A DNA stretch of 64,000 nucleotides. It comes from DAIPKP01 sp964545875 (lineage in GTDB: Bacteria; Synergistota; Synergistia; Synergistales; Aminiphilaceae). Shown one piece after another: positions 52,567-62,109 of this stretch. The notes beneath the pieces are model-generated. The model did not search any database. It was not told where the DNA came from and saw only the letters and a program-made list of their open reading frames with translations. The stretch covers positions 310,001 to 374,000 of the forward strand of contig CAZJHH010000001.1 in NCBI GenBank assembly GCA_964545875.1, given 5' to 3'. A program made the position numbers and the translations under genes. Positions within the stretch are counted from its first letter, which is position 1. Every line of letters starts with the position of its first letter.

Positions 52567-53232
52567 TTGGAAAATCTTGCATCGTATATAGACCATACCC
52601 TTCTCAAGGCGGAGGCTTCCGCCGAGGCGGTGCGGCAGCTCTGCCGGGAGGCTCGGGAATACGGATTCGCCTCGGTGTGCGTCAACTCCTGCCGGGTGGC
52701 TCTCTGTACGGCAGAGCTGGAAGGTTCCGGGGTTGCGGTCTGTTCCGTGGTGGGTTTCCCTCTGGGAGCCATGCATACCGAAGCCAAGGTATCCGAGGCA
52801 CAGGGAGCTCTCGGAGCGGGAGCCCGGGAGATCGACATGGTGATGAATCTGGGAGCCTTCAAGGATCGGGACTATGACGTGGTGATGGAAGATATCCGGA
52901 AGGTCAAGGCGGTTTGCGGATCCCGGATGCTCAAGGTGATTCTCGAAACCTGCCTTCTTTCGGAAGAAGAAATTGTCCGGGCCTGCACTCTCGCGAAGAG
53001 CACCGGGGCGGACTACGTGAAGACCTCCACGGGTTTTTCCAAGGGAGGCGCCACCCTGGAACATGTGGCCCTCATGCGGCGCACCGTGGGAGCGGAGATG
53101 GGAGTGAAGGCCTCGGGAGGCATCCGTTCCCGGGAGGATGCTCACGCCATGATTCAGGCGGGAGCTTCCCGGATCGGCACGAGTTCCGGAGTAGCCATGA
53201 TGGTGGGCGGTTCCGGAAAATCCGCCTATTAG
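52567..53232 (+). CDS. deoC: Deoxyribose-phosphate aldolase
   Basis: 221 residues. Converts 2-deoxyribose-5-phosphate to acetaldehyde and glyceraldehyde-3-phosphate, the last step of deoxynucleoside breakdown. Family marks: YIDHTLLKAEAS at the N-terminus, VVGFPLGAMHTEAK near 65, EIDMVMNLGAFKDRDYD near 90, LKVILETCLLSEEEI with the active-site region, and YVKTSTGFSKGGATLEHV holding the Schiff-base lysine (about 152-169), then VKASGGIRS. TTG 52567 is chosen because AGGGGG lies 10 nt upstream; TTG 52546 is the longer alternative. Confidence 0.92.
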   Translation: MENLASYIDHTLLKAEASAEAVRQLCREAREYGFASVCVNSCRVALCTAELEGSGVAVCSVVGFPLGAMHTEAKVSEAQGALGAGAREIDMVMNLGAFKDRDYDVVMEDIRKVKAVCGSRMLKVILETCLLSEEEIVRACTLAKSTGADYVKTSTGFSKGGATLEHVALMRRTVGAEMGVKASGGIRSREDAHAMIQAGASRIGTSSGVAMMVGGSGKSAY

Positions 53233-53252
53233 GGGAGAAGGAGATAAAACCC

Positions 53253-54560
53253 ATGCGCATGCCCGATATCATTCGTAAAAAACAGCTTGGGAAAGAGCTT
53301 TCCCGGGAGGAGATCCATTTCTTCGTTTCCGGCTACACCTCGGGAAGTATCGGGGACGACCAGGCGGCTGCCTTCTGCATGGTCATCTGGTTCAACGGCA
53401 TGACGAATCGGGAGACCGGGGATCTCACCCTGGCCATGGCGGCCTCGGGGGAGACCGTGGATCTCTCCTCCATTCCCGGAATCAAGGTGGATAAGCACAG
53501 TTCCGGCGGGGTGGCGGATACCACCACCATCGTTCTGGCTCCTCTGGTGGCGGCATGCGGCGGCAAAGTGGCCAAGATGTCCGGCCGGGGGCTGGGGCAT
53601 ACCGGGGGCACCCTGGACAAGCTGGAAGCCATTCCGGGGTACAACGTGCATCAGAACATGGAGGATTTCGTGCGCATCGTCAACACCTGCGGCGCTTCGC
53701 TGATCGGCCAGACCGGTTCCCTGGCTCCGGCGGACGGAAAGCTCTACGCCCTTCGGGATGTCACCTCCTCAGTGGATTCCATGCCCCTCCTCGCCTCCAG
53801 CATCATGAGCAAGAAGCTCGCCGCAGGAAGCGATCAGATCCTTCTGGACGTCAAATGGGGATCCGGGGCCTTTCTGCCGGTCCTGGAAGATGCGACGGAG
53901 CTTGCCCGAATCATGGTGGAGATCGGAAAACATGCGGACAAGCCCACCAAGGCCCTGGTGACCGACATGAACCAGCCCCTGGGCAACGCCGTGGGGAATG
54001 CCCTGGAAATCCGGGAGGCCCTGGAGATCCTCCGAAACGAATGCACCTCGGGAGCCTTGTGGGAGCTTATCGTTCTTCTGGCGGTGGAGATGCTTGGAAT
54101 GGGAGAGGTCTTTTCGGAACCCTCCAAGGCGGAGCGGGCGGTGCTGGGGGCTCTCGAAAGCGGCAGGGCCCTGGAAAAATTCCAGGAGATGATCGCTCTG
54201 CACGGAGGAAATCCCCGGGTTTGCACGGACCTTTCCCTGCTTCCCCGGGCGGCGAAGATCTTCCCCGTAAAAGCGGAAACCTCGGGATATCTTACAAGAA
54301 TGAACACCTACGACCTGGGAATCGCTGCGGGAATGCTCGGAGCGGGACGGGAGCATAAGGAAGACGCGGTGGATCCCGCGGTGGGATTCTGGATGCACAA
54401 GCGCCTGGGAGACTTCGTGGAGAAGGGGGAATCCCTTGCGGAATTTCACGTGAATCATACCCGAAACGAGGCGGCGGCGGTGCGTCTCTTTCTGGATTCT
54501 CTTACCCTGGGGGAGGAGCCTCCCGAAGAGTGCCCCCTGGTGGCGGAGCGCGTGGAATAG
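53253..54560 (+). CDS. pdp: Pyrimidine-nucleoside (thymidine/uridine) phosphorylase
   Basis: 435 residues. Phosphorolysis of pyrimidine nucleosides to base and (deoxy)ribose-1-phosphate. Motifs: MPDIIRKKQLGKELSREEIHFFV at the N-terminus, VDKHSSGGVADTTTIVLAPLVAACG (phosphate-binding, about 80-104), KMSGRGLGHTGGTLDKLEAIPG (family signature, about 109-130), and VKWGSGAFLP. ATG 53253 has AAGGAG upstream. It lies 20 bp after deoC and supplies deoxyribose-1-phosphate to that pathway (a mutase is not in the window). It could equally be named deoA. Confidence 0.92.
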   Translation: MRMPDIIRKKQLGKELSREEIHFFVSGYTSGSIGDDQAAAFCMVIWFNGMTNRETGDLTLAMAASGETVDLSSIPGIKVDKHSSGGVADTTTIVLAPLVAACGGKVAKMSGRGLGHTGGTLDKLEAIPGYNVHQNMEDFVRIVNTCGASLIGQTGSLAPADGKLYALRDVTSSVDSMPLLASSIMSKKLAAGSDQILLDVKWGSGAFLPVLEDATELARIMVEIGKHADKPTKALVTDMNQPLGNAVGNALEIREALEILRNECTSGALWELIVLLAVEMLGMGEVFSEPSKAERAVLGALESGRALEKFQEMIALHGGNPRVCTDLSLLPRAAKIFPVKAETSGYLTRMNTYDLGIAAGMLGAGREHKEDAVDPAVGFWMHKRLGDFVEKGESLAEFHVNHTRNEAAAVRLFLDSLTLGEEPPEECPLVAERVE

Positions 54561-54635
54561 AGCGGCGGAGGCTCCGGGAATTTTCCGGAGAGTAGAGGAA
54601 AGCCTTTTATGCAAAGGGAAAAGGGAGGAATGTGT

Positions 54636-55706
54636 ATGAAGCGGTTTGGAAAGCGAATGGCGGCAGTACTTTGTGTGGCGTTTCTGGTCTCTTTGAGTTT
54701 TGGAAGTCTTGCCTGGGGAGCTCTGAAGGTGGGAATGGTCACCGATGCGGGAACCATCGACGACAAATCCTTCAACCAGGGAACCTGGGAGGGGGTGCTC
54801 CAGGCAGAGAAAGAGCTGGGAGTACAGATTAAATACCTCAAGCCCGGAGGAACCACCGAAGCGGACTATCTCAAGGAAATCGGCAACCTCTATGATGCGG
54901 GATACCGTTTTGTCATTACCCCGGGATTCAAGTTCGAAACCAGCATCTACAAGGCTCAGAGCCGGTATCCCAAGGGCAAGTTCGTCATTCTCGACGGGGC
55001 GCCCCATAAGGGAGATTACGTCGCGGAGGTGAAGGAAAATACCGTTTCCATCTTCTTTGCGGAGCATGAGGCGGGTTTCATGGCGGGGCTTGCCACGGCG
55101 CTGCAGCTTGAAAAGGCTTCGGTGGGTTTCGTGGGAGGCATGGAGATTCCTCCGGTACAGAAATTCAACTGGGGATTCCAGCAGGGTGTGGCTTATGCCA
55201 ACGAGCACTACGGCACGGCAATTATCATGAACCCCGAGAATGTCCTCTATCAGGGAACCTTCAGCGACGTGGCGGCGGGACAGCAGATTGCCGCCTCCAT
55301 GTACGATCGGGGAGTTACGGCGGTATTCGCCGCTGCGGGAGGCGTGGGAGTAGGCGTTATCAACGAGGCCAAGACCCGGGCCGCGGCGGGCAAGGAAGTA
55401 TGGGTAGTGGGGGTTGACGTGGATCAGTATGCCGACGGCATCTACGACGGGAAGAAATCCATCATTCTCACCTCCGCCACCAAGAGAATCGACCACGCCG
55501 CCTTCGACATGATCAAGGCGGAGCTGGAAGGAACCTTTCCCGGCGGCATGACCCTCATCTTCGATGCCGCCAACTTCGGCGTGGGGATTCCCTGGGAAAA
55601 CCCCAATCTCCGGGAGGATGTCCAGAAAGAGGCGGATGCCATCTTCGCCAAGCTTCAGAGCGGAGAGATCAAGGTTTCTGCAGAGCGGGGCGATTTGATC
55701 AAGTAG
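54636..55706 (+). CDS. BMP-family nucleoside-binding protein
   Basis: 356 residues, periplasmic binding protein of the basic membrane protein (BmpA/Med) family. The signal peptide MAAVLCVAFLVSLSFG ends near SLAWGA, without a lipobox Cys. Family marks: LKVGMVTDAGTIDDKSFNQG (about 26-45), EHEAGFMAGLATALQ near 130, VGFVGGMEIPPVQKFNWGFQ near 150, and FAAAGGVGVGVINEA near 228. ATG 54636 has GGGAGG 7 nt upstream. It completes the ABC importer encoded divergently and is grouped with the nucleoside-degrading enzymes. Confidence 0.9.
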   Translation: MKRFGKRMAAVLCVAFLVSLSFGSLAWGALKVGMVTDAGTIDDKSFNQGTWEGVLQAEKELGVQIKYLKPGGTTEADYLKEIGNLYDAGYRFVITPGFKFETSIYKAQSRYPKGKFVILDGAPHKGDYVAEVKENTVSIFFAEHEAGFMAGLATALQLEKASVGFVGGMEIPPVQKFNWGFQQGVAYANEHYGTAIIMNPENVLYQGTFSDVAAGQQIAASMYDRGVTAVFAAAGGVGVGVINEAKTRAAAGKEVWVVGVDVDQYADGIYDGKKSIILTSATKRIDHAAFDMIKAELEGTFPGGMTLIFDAANFGVGIPWENPNLREDVQKEADAIFAKLQSGEIKVSAERGDLIK

Positions 55707-55755
55707 GCTGCCCGGAAAAGCAATGCCTTGGGCTGTAACAAGGCGTAGCGGACGT

Positions 55756-55799
55756 AAGAAGTCCGGCCCCCTTGGGATTACGAGGAGGCCGGACTTCTT
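55756..55799. terminator. Terminator after the binding-protein gene
   Basis: 13-bp stem (55756-55768 with 55787-55799) followed by CTATGGTTTTT; convergent with the sensor kinase gene. Confidence 0.8.
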
Positions 55800-55856
55800 C
55801 TATGGTTTTTCCATGATTTGCAGCAGTATCTCGTGATTTTCTGCCGGAAGAGTTCT

Positions 55857-58349
55857 TCAGTCCGTTTCCTCGGAAAGGCCGGATCGTTTCGGAAGGGTGA
55901 AAAAGAACGTGGCTCCCTTGTCGGGGACAGCCTCTGCCCAAATGTGGCCCCCGTGGCGGTGGATAATGCGCTGTGCCGTGGCCAGGCCAATGCCGTTTCC
56001 GGGAAAGTCCTCCTCCTCGTGAAGCCTCTGGAAGACCGTGAAGAGCCTTTCTCCCTGGGCCATGTCGAATCCCGCTCCGTTGTCCTCGATAAAGAAAATT
56101 TCCTGATTGCCGCGTTTTACATGACCGAAGAGAATGCTGGCTTCCTCTCGTTTGCGGGTGAATTTCCAGGCGTTGTGCAGAAGGTTTTCCAGGGCTATCC
56201 GAATCAGTCCCGCATCGCCGAAGGCGGTCATGTTGGGAAGCACGGAAATTTTCACGGAACGCTCCGGATCCCCTCGTTCCAAGTCTTCAAGGATCTGTTT
56301 TGCCATGACGGTGAGATCGAGCTTGCGAGGCTCCATGGGTGCCCGGGTGAGCCGGGAGAGCCGGAGAAGATCTTGAATCCGCTCATCCAATCGCAGAGCC
56401 CCGCTGCGGATTCTTGCAAGGAAATTCCGTCCCTGGTTGTCCAGGAGATGGGTGTAGTCCTCCTCCAAAGCCCGGCTGAAGCCGTTTACCGCTCGCAGAG
56501 GAACTCTGAGATCGTGGGAGATGGAGTAGGCGAAGGCTTCCAGCTCCCGGTTGGCATGCTCCAGCTGCATGGTTCGCTCCCGTACACGTTCTTCCAGCTT
56601 CCGGTTGAGATAACGCACTCTCTCCTCGGCGACCTTCCGCTCGGTAATATCGAGAAGAACTCCCTCGATATAAAGGGGGGTGCCTTCTTCGGTGTAGATG
56701 CCCCGGGCCTTCTCGAAAACGTGCCGGGGAGTGCCGTCTTTGTGGCGGATCCGGTACTCCAGCTGATAGTTTTTCTGGTTACGTATTTCTCGATTCACGG
56801 TTTCTTCCATAAGGGGAAGATCCTCGGGAAGGGTGATATCCTCCCAGGTGAGATCCCCCAAAAATTCTTCCTGAGGATATCCCGTTAAGGAAAGAACCTC
56901 TTCGCTGATGTAGAACATTCTCCAGGGGCTCCGGGCGTCGGAGAGGAAGACCACTCCCGGCACGTTCTCCACCAGAGCCCGGTAGTGCTCTTCCTTTTCC
57001 CGCAGAGCGGTTTCCATCTTTTTTCGCTCTGTAATCTCCCGGCCCACCACCACGAGATATTTGCGACTTCCATCCTCGTAGAAGGTGGGAACCTTGATAA
57101 CGTCGAAAACCGCAGTGGTGCCGTCGGGGAGATCTATACTCTGGTCTTCCCGGTACGGTGTCCCTTGGATCCAGGTTCTCTCGTCCATTTCGGAGCAGGA
57201 GAAGAAGGTGCGGAAGTAGGAGGGGCTGTAGGCGATGAGTTCGGATCCCTTCTTTCCCCGGTAGTCCACGTTTTCCAGCCGGAAGAGCCGGAGGGCGAAC
57301 TCGTTGGTCTCCATCCATCGTCCCTCTCCGTCCCGGAAAGAGACGATGTCCGGAAGGGTGTTGAGCAGGGTCCGAAGAGATTCTTCCGCCATCTGCCGAG
57401 AGGTGAGTTCTTGTCGGAGCTGTTCCGTTTGGAGCCGCACCCGCTTCCGGAGGCTTCGGTTCCAGATAACGATCCCTCCTATAATCAGGAGAAGGGGAAC
57501 CAGGATCCAGAGAACGTATCCCAATACGTCCCGGAAGGATATGGAAGGTTTCGTGAGGAGCCCGAACCAACGGTTGTAAATCGCGTCGTAGGTTCCGTTT
57601 TCCTTGAGAATTCGCAGTCCGTCGTCGATCTTCCCCAGTAGATCTTCCTGCCCCTTAGCCAGGGCGATGCAGTATTTTCGGGGATGTATTTCCACGGGAA
57701 TCTCTCGAAGATTGGTTATTCCCTGGTCCCGGATGATCTGGAGCCCCTGGAGCCGGGCGAGAAGCGCCGCATCGTGATGGCCCACCGCAAGCTCCCGAAG
57801 GGCGAGAATGGGGTTTTCCACGGGAAAAATTCGGGAGGATATCTTTTCTTCCAGCACGTAGTCATGCATGATGTCCCCGTTCTGGACAAGGATTTCCTTT
57901 CCGGAGAGGTCTTCAAGAGTGCGGATGGAGGAGTCCTGAGGGACGAAAATGGCGTTGGTCACCATAATGTGAGGAGTGCTGAAATCCACGAGTTTTTCCC
58001 GTTCGCTGGAGAAGTACATTCCCATGAGCATGTGGATCTCTCCGGATTCCAGGCGATGGCGTACCGTATCCCAGTCGTCCAGATGAATTTCTATGGCAAG
58101 GTGCATCTCCTTTGCCAGGGCTTGCATGATATCTACGTTGAATCCCCGGGGGATGCCGTCTTCCAGATATTCGTAGGGAGGATAGTTGTTGTCTCCCTGA
58201 ACCTTGAGAATCGCCGCTCTTTCCTGGCCTCCGGAGGGAAGAATAAGGAGTTGTCCCAGAACCATAGGCATTCCCAGAAGAAGCGTTGCAAGAATTCTAA
58301 GGGCTCGGATGCCCAAGGAGTTGGATGTGTCGGAAATGCGGCGCATCAT
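55857..58349 (-). CDS. Hybrid sensor histidine kinase with SBP_bac_3 sensor and two PAS domains
   Basis: 830 residues. After a signal/anchor comes a periplasmic amino-acid-binding-protein-like domain (about 48-265; ILKVQGDNNYPPYEYLEDGI, RGFNVDIMQALAKEM, VDFSTPHIMVTNAIF), a membrane helix (about 280-300), PAS 1 (about 325-440), PAS 2 (about 450-575), a HisKA domain with the phospho-acceptor in YSISHDLRVPLRAVNGFSRA (about 600) and HATPase_c motifs ENLLHNAWKFT and FIEDNGAGFDM. No receiver domain. It signals presence of a small ligand, perhaps an amino acid. No response regulator lies beside it. Confidence 0.88.
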   Translation of the reverse strand: MMRRISDTSNSLGIRALRILATLLLGMPMVLGQLLILPSGGQERAAILKVQGDNNYPPYEYLEDGIPRGFNVDIMQALAKEMHLAIEIHLDDWDTVRHRLESGEIHMLMGMYFSSEREKLVDFSTPHIMVTNAIFVPQDSSIRTLEDLSGKEILVQNGDIMHDYVLEEKISSRIFPVENPILALRELAVGHHDAALLARLQGLQIIRDQGITNLREIPVEIHPRKYCIALAKGQEDLLGKIDDGLRILKENGTYDAIYNRWFGLLTKPSISFRDVLGYVLWILVPLLLIIGGIVIWNRSLRKRVRLQTEQLRQELTSRQMAEESLRTLLNTLPDIVSFRDGEGRWMETNEFALRLFRLENVDYRGKKGSELIAYSPSYFRTFFSCSEMDERTWIQGTPYREDQSIDLPDGTTAVFDVIKVPTFYEDGSRKYLVVVGREITERKKMETALREKEEHYRALVENVPGVVFLSDARSPWRMFYISEEVLSLTGYPQEEFLGDLTWEDITLPEDLPLMEETVNREIRNQKNYQLEYRIRHKDGTPRHVFEKARGIYTEEGTPLYIEGVLLDITERKVAEERVRYLNRKLEERVRERTMQLEHANRELEAFAYSISHDLRVPLRAVNGFSRALEEDYTHLLDNQGRNFLARIRSGALRLDERIQDLLRLSRLTRAPMEPRKLDLTVMAKQILEDLERGDPERSVKISVLPNMTAFGDAGLIRIALENLLHNAWKFTRKREEASILFGHVKRGNQEIFFIEDNGAGFDMAQGERLFTVFQRLHEEEDFPGNGIGLATAQRIIHRHGGHIWAEAVPDKGATFFFTLPKRSGLSEETD

Positions 58350-58445
58350 GATCTTTCCCCCCGATGCCGGAAATTTTTTGAATATAACGTTATTCTAGCA
58401 TGATTTTAGGAGGAGAAGAGGAGAGGGCTTTTTTTCGCAAAGATG

Positions 58446-58477
58446 AAAAAAACTGCTCCCGAAGGAGCAGTTTTTTT
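58446..58477. terminator. Bidirectional terminator between sensor kinase and gamma-glutamyltransferase genes
   Basis: 14-bp perfect stem with A- and T-runs on both sides (58446-58459 with 58464-58477), loop CGAA, 41 bp past the ggt stop on the minus strand. Confidence 0.9.
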
Positions 58478-58517
58478 GAGATGTCGAAACGTCTTTTGTT
58501 CAGAGATGCCGGAGGGA

Positions 58518-60239
58518 TCAATACCCCACGGGAACACCCAAACGCCGTCCGTCAGCACCGCCGTTCATCTGGCTTCCCTGGAGGAGAATCCCCTGGGCGG
58601 TTCCGAAATAGCCTCCCCGAGGACGCACTTCCACGTTATGTCCCCGCATCTTCAGAAATTCGATGGTTTCCTGGGACATGGGTTCCTCCACCAGGAAGGG
58701 GCCCGCTTTGCCGCTGGAAGCGTAGGTGAAGATTCGGGGCTGTTCGATGGCTTCGTCCATGGTCATGCCGAAATCCACCACATTCATGATAATCTGGCTT
58801 ACCGCGGTGATGATCCGCCAGGCTCCCGCTGCGCCGATGGTCATGAAGGGTTTGCCTTCGGGATCAAGCACGATGCTGGGGCTCATGGAGGAGAGGGGGC
58901 GCTTGCCGGGTTCCGGAGCGTTTACGCTCGCAGGATCCGAGGAGAAGTCATCCATCTGGTTGTTCAGCACCAGGCCGTATTCGGGGACGATGACCCCGGA
59001 GCCGAAGAAGTAATTCACCGTATTCGTGGAGGCCACGATATTTCCCTGGGCATCCACCACGGAGAAGTGACTCGTGGAAAGGTGCATGTCATCGGTGCCG
59101 CCGAGGTAGCTGGTTTTCTGCTCCCGGGGCTGATACAGCCAGGGATCGTCGGGCCATACTTCGTTCATCACCTTGTAGGGCTGAATCTTCCGGAAGAGCC
59201 GGAGAGCGTAATCCTTGTCGGTAAGTCCCTGGAGAGGGAGATCCACGAAAGCGGTATCCGCCATGTATTCCTGTCGGTCCGCAAAGACGAGCTTCATGGC
59301 TTCGCCGAGATAGTGAAGATACTCGGGGCCGTTATGCACCCATGTACCCACCGGGCAGTACTCCATGATGTTGAGAAGCTGCACGATATGGGTTCCGCCG
59401 CTGGAGGCGGGAGGAGTGGAGAAGATTTCGTAGCCCCGGTAGGTTCCCGAGACGGGCTCCCGGATCTCCATGGTGTAGTTTTCCAGATCCTTCATGCTCA
59501 TGTTGCCTCCGGTGCGGTTCACCGCTTCCACCAGAGCTTTACCAATGGGGCCCTTGTAGAAGGCCTTGGGGCCTTCCTGACCGATAAGGCGGAAGGCCTC
59601 GGCCAATTCGGGCTGCTGCAGTAGGGTTCCCGCTTCCACCGGAAGGCCGTCCGCATCGAGGAAGACGATCTGGGTGGGGGAGTTGTAGGCTAAAAGCTTG
59701 TCCAGGTTGTCCGTGATGATGCCGTTCTGCATCTCCGCAAGCTCGAAACCCTCTTCCGCCAGGCGGATCGCCGGGGCGGCCACGTCCATCCAGCTCATGG
59801 TGCCGTACTTCGCCAGGGCGGTCCACATGCCCATAACTTGACCGGGAACGCCTACGGCGGTGCCTCCCAGTTTGGAAGCTCCCGCGGCCTTGGCCTCTTC
59901 CGAGGCGTACATATCCTTGGTGGCGGAATTGGGTGCCATCTCGCGATAGTCCAGCTCTACCACTTCTCCGGTTTGGGCGAACCGGATTACCATGAATCCG
60001 CCGCCGCCGAGGCCCGAAGCGTTGGGTTCCACCACGTTGAGTGCCAGGGCGGTGGCTACCGCCGCATCGATGGCGTTGCCTCCCTTTTGAAGAATCTCCA
60101 CCCCTGCCTTGGATGCCAGCTCGTGAGCCGAGGAAACCATGCCCCGCTTGGCGTAGACATCCTGCGTCTCCACGGCGAAGGCGGCTCCCGCAATGCAGAT
60201 GCAAAGAACGAGAGCGAACAAAATACGAAACTTTCTCAT
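58518..60239 (-). CDS. ggt: Gamma-glutamyltransferase (first of two paralogues by coordinate)
   Basis: 573 residues, exported Ntn-hydrolase that cleaves gamma-glutamyl amides such as glutathione, then self-processes. Signal peptide FRILFALVLCICIAGAAFA. Large subunit marks: GGNAIDAAVATALALNVVEPNASGLGGGGFM (about 53-83). The processing and catalytic Thr lies in MHLSTSHFSVVDAQGNIVAS (TSH in place of the common TTH), about residue 384. Substrate-loop segment RPLSSMSPSIVLDPEGKP near 450. Downstream of its paralogue by 85 bp and probably cotranscribed with it. Confidence 0.9.
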   Translation of the reverse strand: MRKFRILFALVLCICIAGAAFAVETQDVYAKRGMVSSAHELASKAGVEILQKGGNAIDAAVATALALNVVEPNASGLGGGGFMVIRFAQTGEVVELDYREMAPNSATKDMYASEEAKAAGASKLGGTAVGVPGQVMGMWTALAKYGTMSWMDVAAPAIRLAEEGFELAEMQNGIITDNLDKLLAYNSPTQIVFLDADGLPVEAGTLLQQPELAEAFRLIGQEGPKAFYKGPIGKALVEAVNRTGGNMSMKDLENYTMEIREPVSGTYRGYEIFSTPPASSGGTHIVQLLNIMEYCPVGTWVHNGPEYLHYLGEAMKLVFADRQEYMADTAFVDLPLQGLTDKDYALRLFRKIQPYKVMNEVWPDDPWLYQPREQKTSYLGGTDDMHLSTSHFSVVDAQGNIVASTNTVNYFFGSGVIVPEYGLVLNNQMDDFSSDPASVNAPEPGKRPLSSMSPSIVLDPEGKPFMTIGAAGAWRIITAVSQIIMNVVDFGMTMDEAIEQPRIFTYASSGKAGPFLVEEPMSQETIEFLKMRGHNVEVRPRGGYFGTAQGILLQGSQMNGGADGRRLGVPVGY

Positions 60240-60324
60240 TACAACCCCTCCTTAAAAAGAATTTGAAATAAAAAACTCTCCGGAATAAATTAGCTGAAAA
60301 TTATCCCGGGAAAGAAAAACCAAA

Positions 60325-62025
60325 TTAGTAGCCTACCGCATCTCCGTCGCGTCTGGAATCCGCAGCTCCCTGAAGTCCTTCATCGGTAAAGAGAATTCCC
60401 TGGGCGCCTCCGAAATAGAGATCGTAATCTCCCCGCACCTTGATTTCGTACCCCATAACGGCAAGAGTGTCCAGGACTTCCTGGGAAATTCGGGATTCCG
60501 CTTGAAGTACGTCCGGCTTGGTGCCGAGAACGCGAGAGGTGAAGCGAGGAGCCTCGATAGCTTCGTCCATGTTCATCTTAAAGTCTACCACATTTGAAAT
60601 AATTTCCGCTACGGAAGTGATAATTCTCCATGCTCCGGGAGATCCCACGGCGAGGAAAGGTTTTCCCTCGGGATCCAATACGATGGTGGGGCTCATGGAG
60701 GAGAGAGGTCGTTTGCCTGGTTCCGGAGCGTTTACGCTCTCGGGATTGGAGGAGAAGTCGTCCATCTCGTCGTTATAGACGAAACCGTACTTGGGGTCGA
60801 TGATGCTGCTGCCGAAAAAGTAGTTGACGGTTTGCGTGCAGGCCACGATGTTCCCCGCTTCGTCAGCCACGGAGAAGTGCGTGGTGGACCATTGTTCGTC
60901 CACCCCGATGTCGCTGTTGAGAATTTCCGTAAGAGCCTTGTCCGCCGGAATTTTGGCGGCCAGTTGGGCGCCATACTCCTTGGACTGGAGGGTGTCGAAG
61001 GGGATGTTGTAGAACGAGGGGTCTGCCATGTAGTTGGCCCGATCGGAGAAGGCAAGCTGGAAGGCCGCTGCCATGTGATGCACGCTCTGGTGGCTGTTGT
61101 GCTTCCATTCTCCCAGGGGGAAGTTCTCCAGAATGTTCATGATTTCCACCACCGTGATTCCTCCCGAGGAGGGAGGGCACATGGAATAAATTTTATAGCC
61201 CCGGTAAGTTCCTTCTGCAGGAGTGCGAAGCACCGCATGATAGCGATGGAGGTCGTTCATGGTCATGTTGCCCCCGAGTTTCTGAATGGTTTCCACCATG
61301 GACTCTCCTATGGGGCCGTTGTAGAAAGCCCGGATGCCGTGCCGGGCGATAAGGCGGAAGGCTTCGGCCAGTTTGGGCTGCTTCACCAGAGTTCCCGGTT
61401 CCAGGGGAAGTCCGTCCGCATCCACAAAGGGGTTATTCTCCGGAGTGTTGTACTTGGAAAGGGTATCCAGATGATCTTGGGTTGCTTCGGCGGTGGTGGG
61501 AGCCAGGGGGAACCCTTCTTCGGCGAGTTTGATGGCGGGAGCGAGAACCTCCGCGAGGCTCAGCGTGCCGTACTGTTCAAGAGCCAGAGCGTACCCTGCC
61601 AGCGTTCCGGGAACTCCTACGGCGAGAGGGCCATAGGCGCTGATTTGATTCTTCTTGGCTTCCTCGGAGGCGTAGATATCCTTAGTGAAGGCTGCGGGAG
61701 CGGCCTCACGATAGTCGATGGCTACCACCTTGCCCGTGCTTGCCGGACGGATCAGCATGAAGCCGCCGCCGCCGATGCCCGAAGCGTTGGATTCCACCAC
61801 GTTGAGGGCGAAACCCGTGGCTACTGCGGCATCCACCGCATTACCTCCCTTTTCCAGAATCTCCAGGCCCGCCTGAGCCGCCAGCTTGTTCGCTGCCGCT
61901 ACCATGGCGTGTTGGGCGGAAACGTTGGTAATCGCGTGGTCCGATGCCGCCCAGGCAAAGCTGCCGAAGCATAGGACCAGAACCAGGATTCCTAGTGCTG
62001 CCAAACGAAAACGTCGCATTTGCAA
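60325..62025 (-). CDS. ggt: Gamma-glutamyltransferase paralogue
   Basis: 566 residues, same architecture as the neighbouring enzyme. Signal peptide AALGILVLVLCFGSFAWA. GGNAVDAAVATGFALNVVESNASGIGGGGFM, the catalytic WSTTHFSVADEAGNIVAC with the usual TTH (Thr about residue 381), and RPLSSMSPTIVLDPEGKP are present. Sequence differs throughout, so the duplication is not recent; different donor specificity is possible. It precedes the other ggt on the minus strand and follows the anchored hydrolase gene by 84 bp. Confidence 0.9.
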   Translation of the reverse strand: MQMRRFRLAALGILVLVLCFGSFAWAASDHAITNVSAQHAMVAAANKLAAQAGLEILEKGGNAVDAAVATGFALNVVESNASGIGGGGFMLIRPASTGKVVAIDYREAAPAAFTKDIYASEEAKKNQISAYGPLAVGVPGTLAGYALALEQYGTLSLAEVLAPAIKLAEEGFPLAPTTAEATQDHLDTLSKYNTPENNPFVDADGLPLEPGTLVKQPKLAEAFRLIARHGIRAFYNGPIGESMVETIQKLGGNMTMNDLHRYHAVLRTPAEGTYRGYKIYSMCPPSSGGITVVEIMNILENFPLGEWKHNSHQSVHHMAAAFQLAFSDRANYMADPSFYNIPFDTLQSKEYGAQLAAKIPADKALTEILNSDIGVDEQWSTTHFSVADEAGNIVACTQTVNYFFGSSIIDPKYGFVYNDEMDDFSSNPESVNAPEPGKRPLSSMSPTIVLDPEGKPFLAVGSPGAWRIITSVAEIISNVVDFKMNMDEAIEAPRFTSRVLGTKPDVLQAESRISQEVLDTLAVMGYEIKVRGDYDLYFGGAQGILFTDEGLQGAADSRRDGDAVGY

Positions 62026-62109
62026 ATGCCTCCTTTTGTGCTGTCAAAAATACTTCTTCTCATGACGCTCTCCCGAGGAAGGTTCTCGAAGGTATATGTA
62101 GTTGCTTTC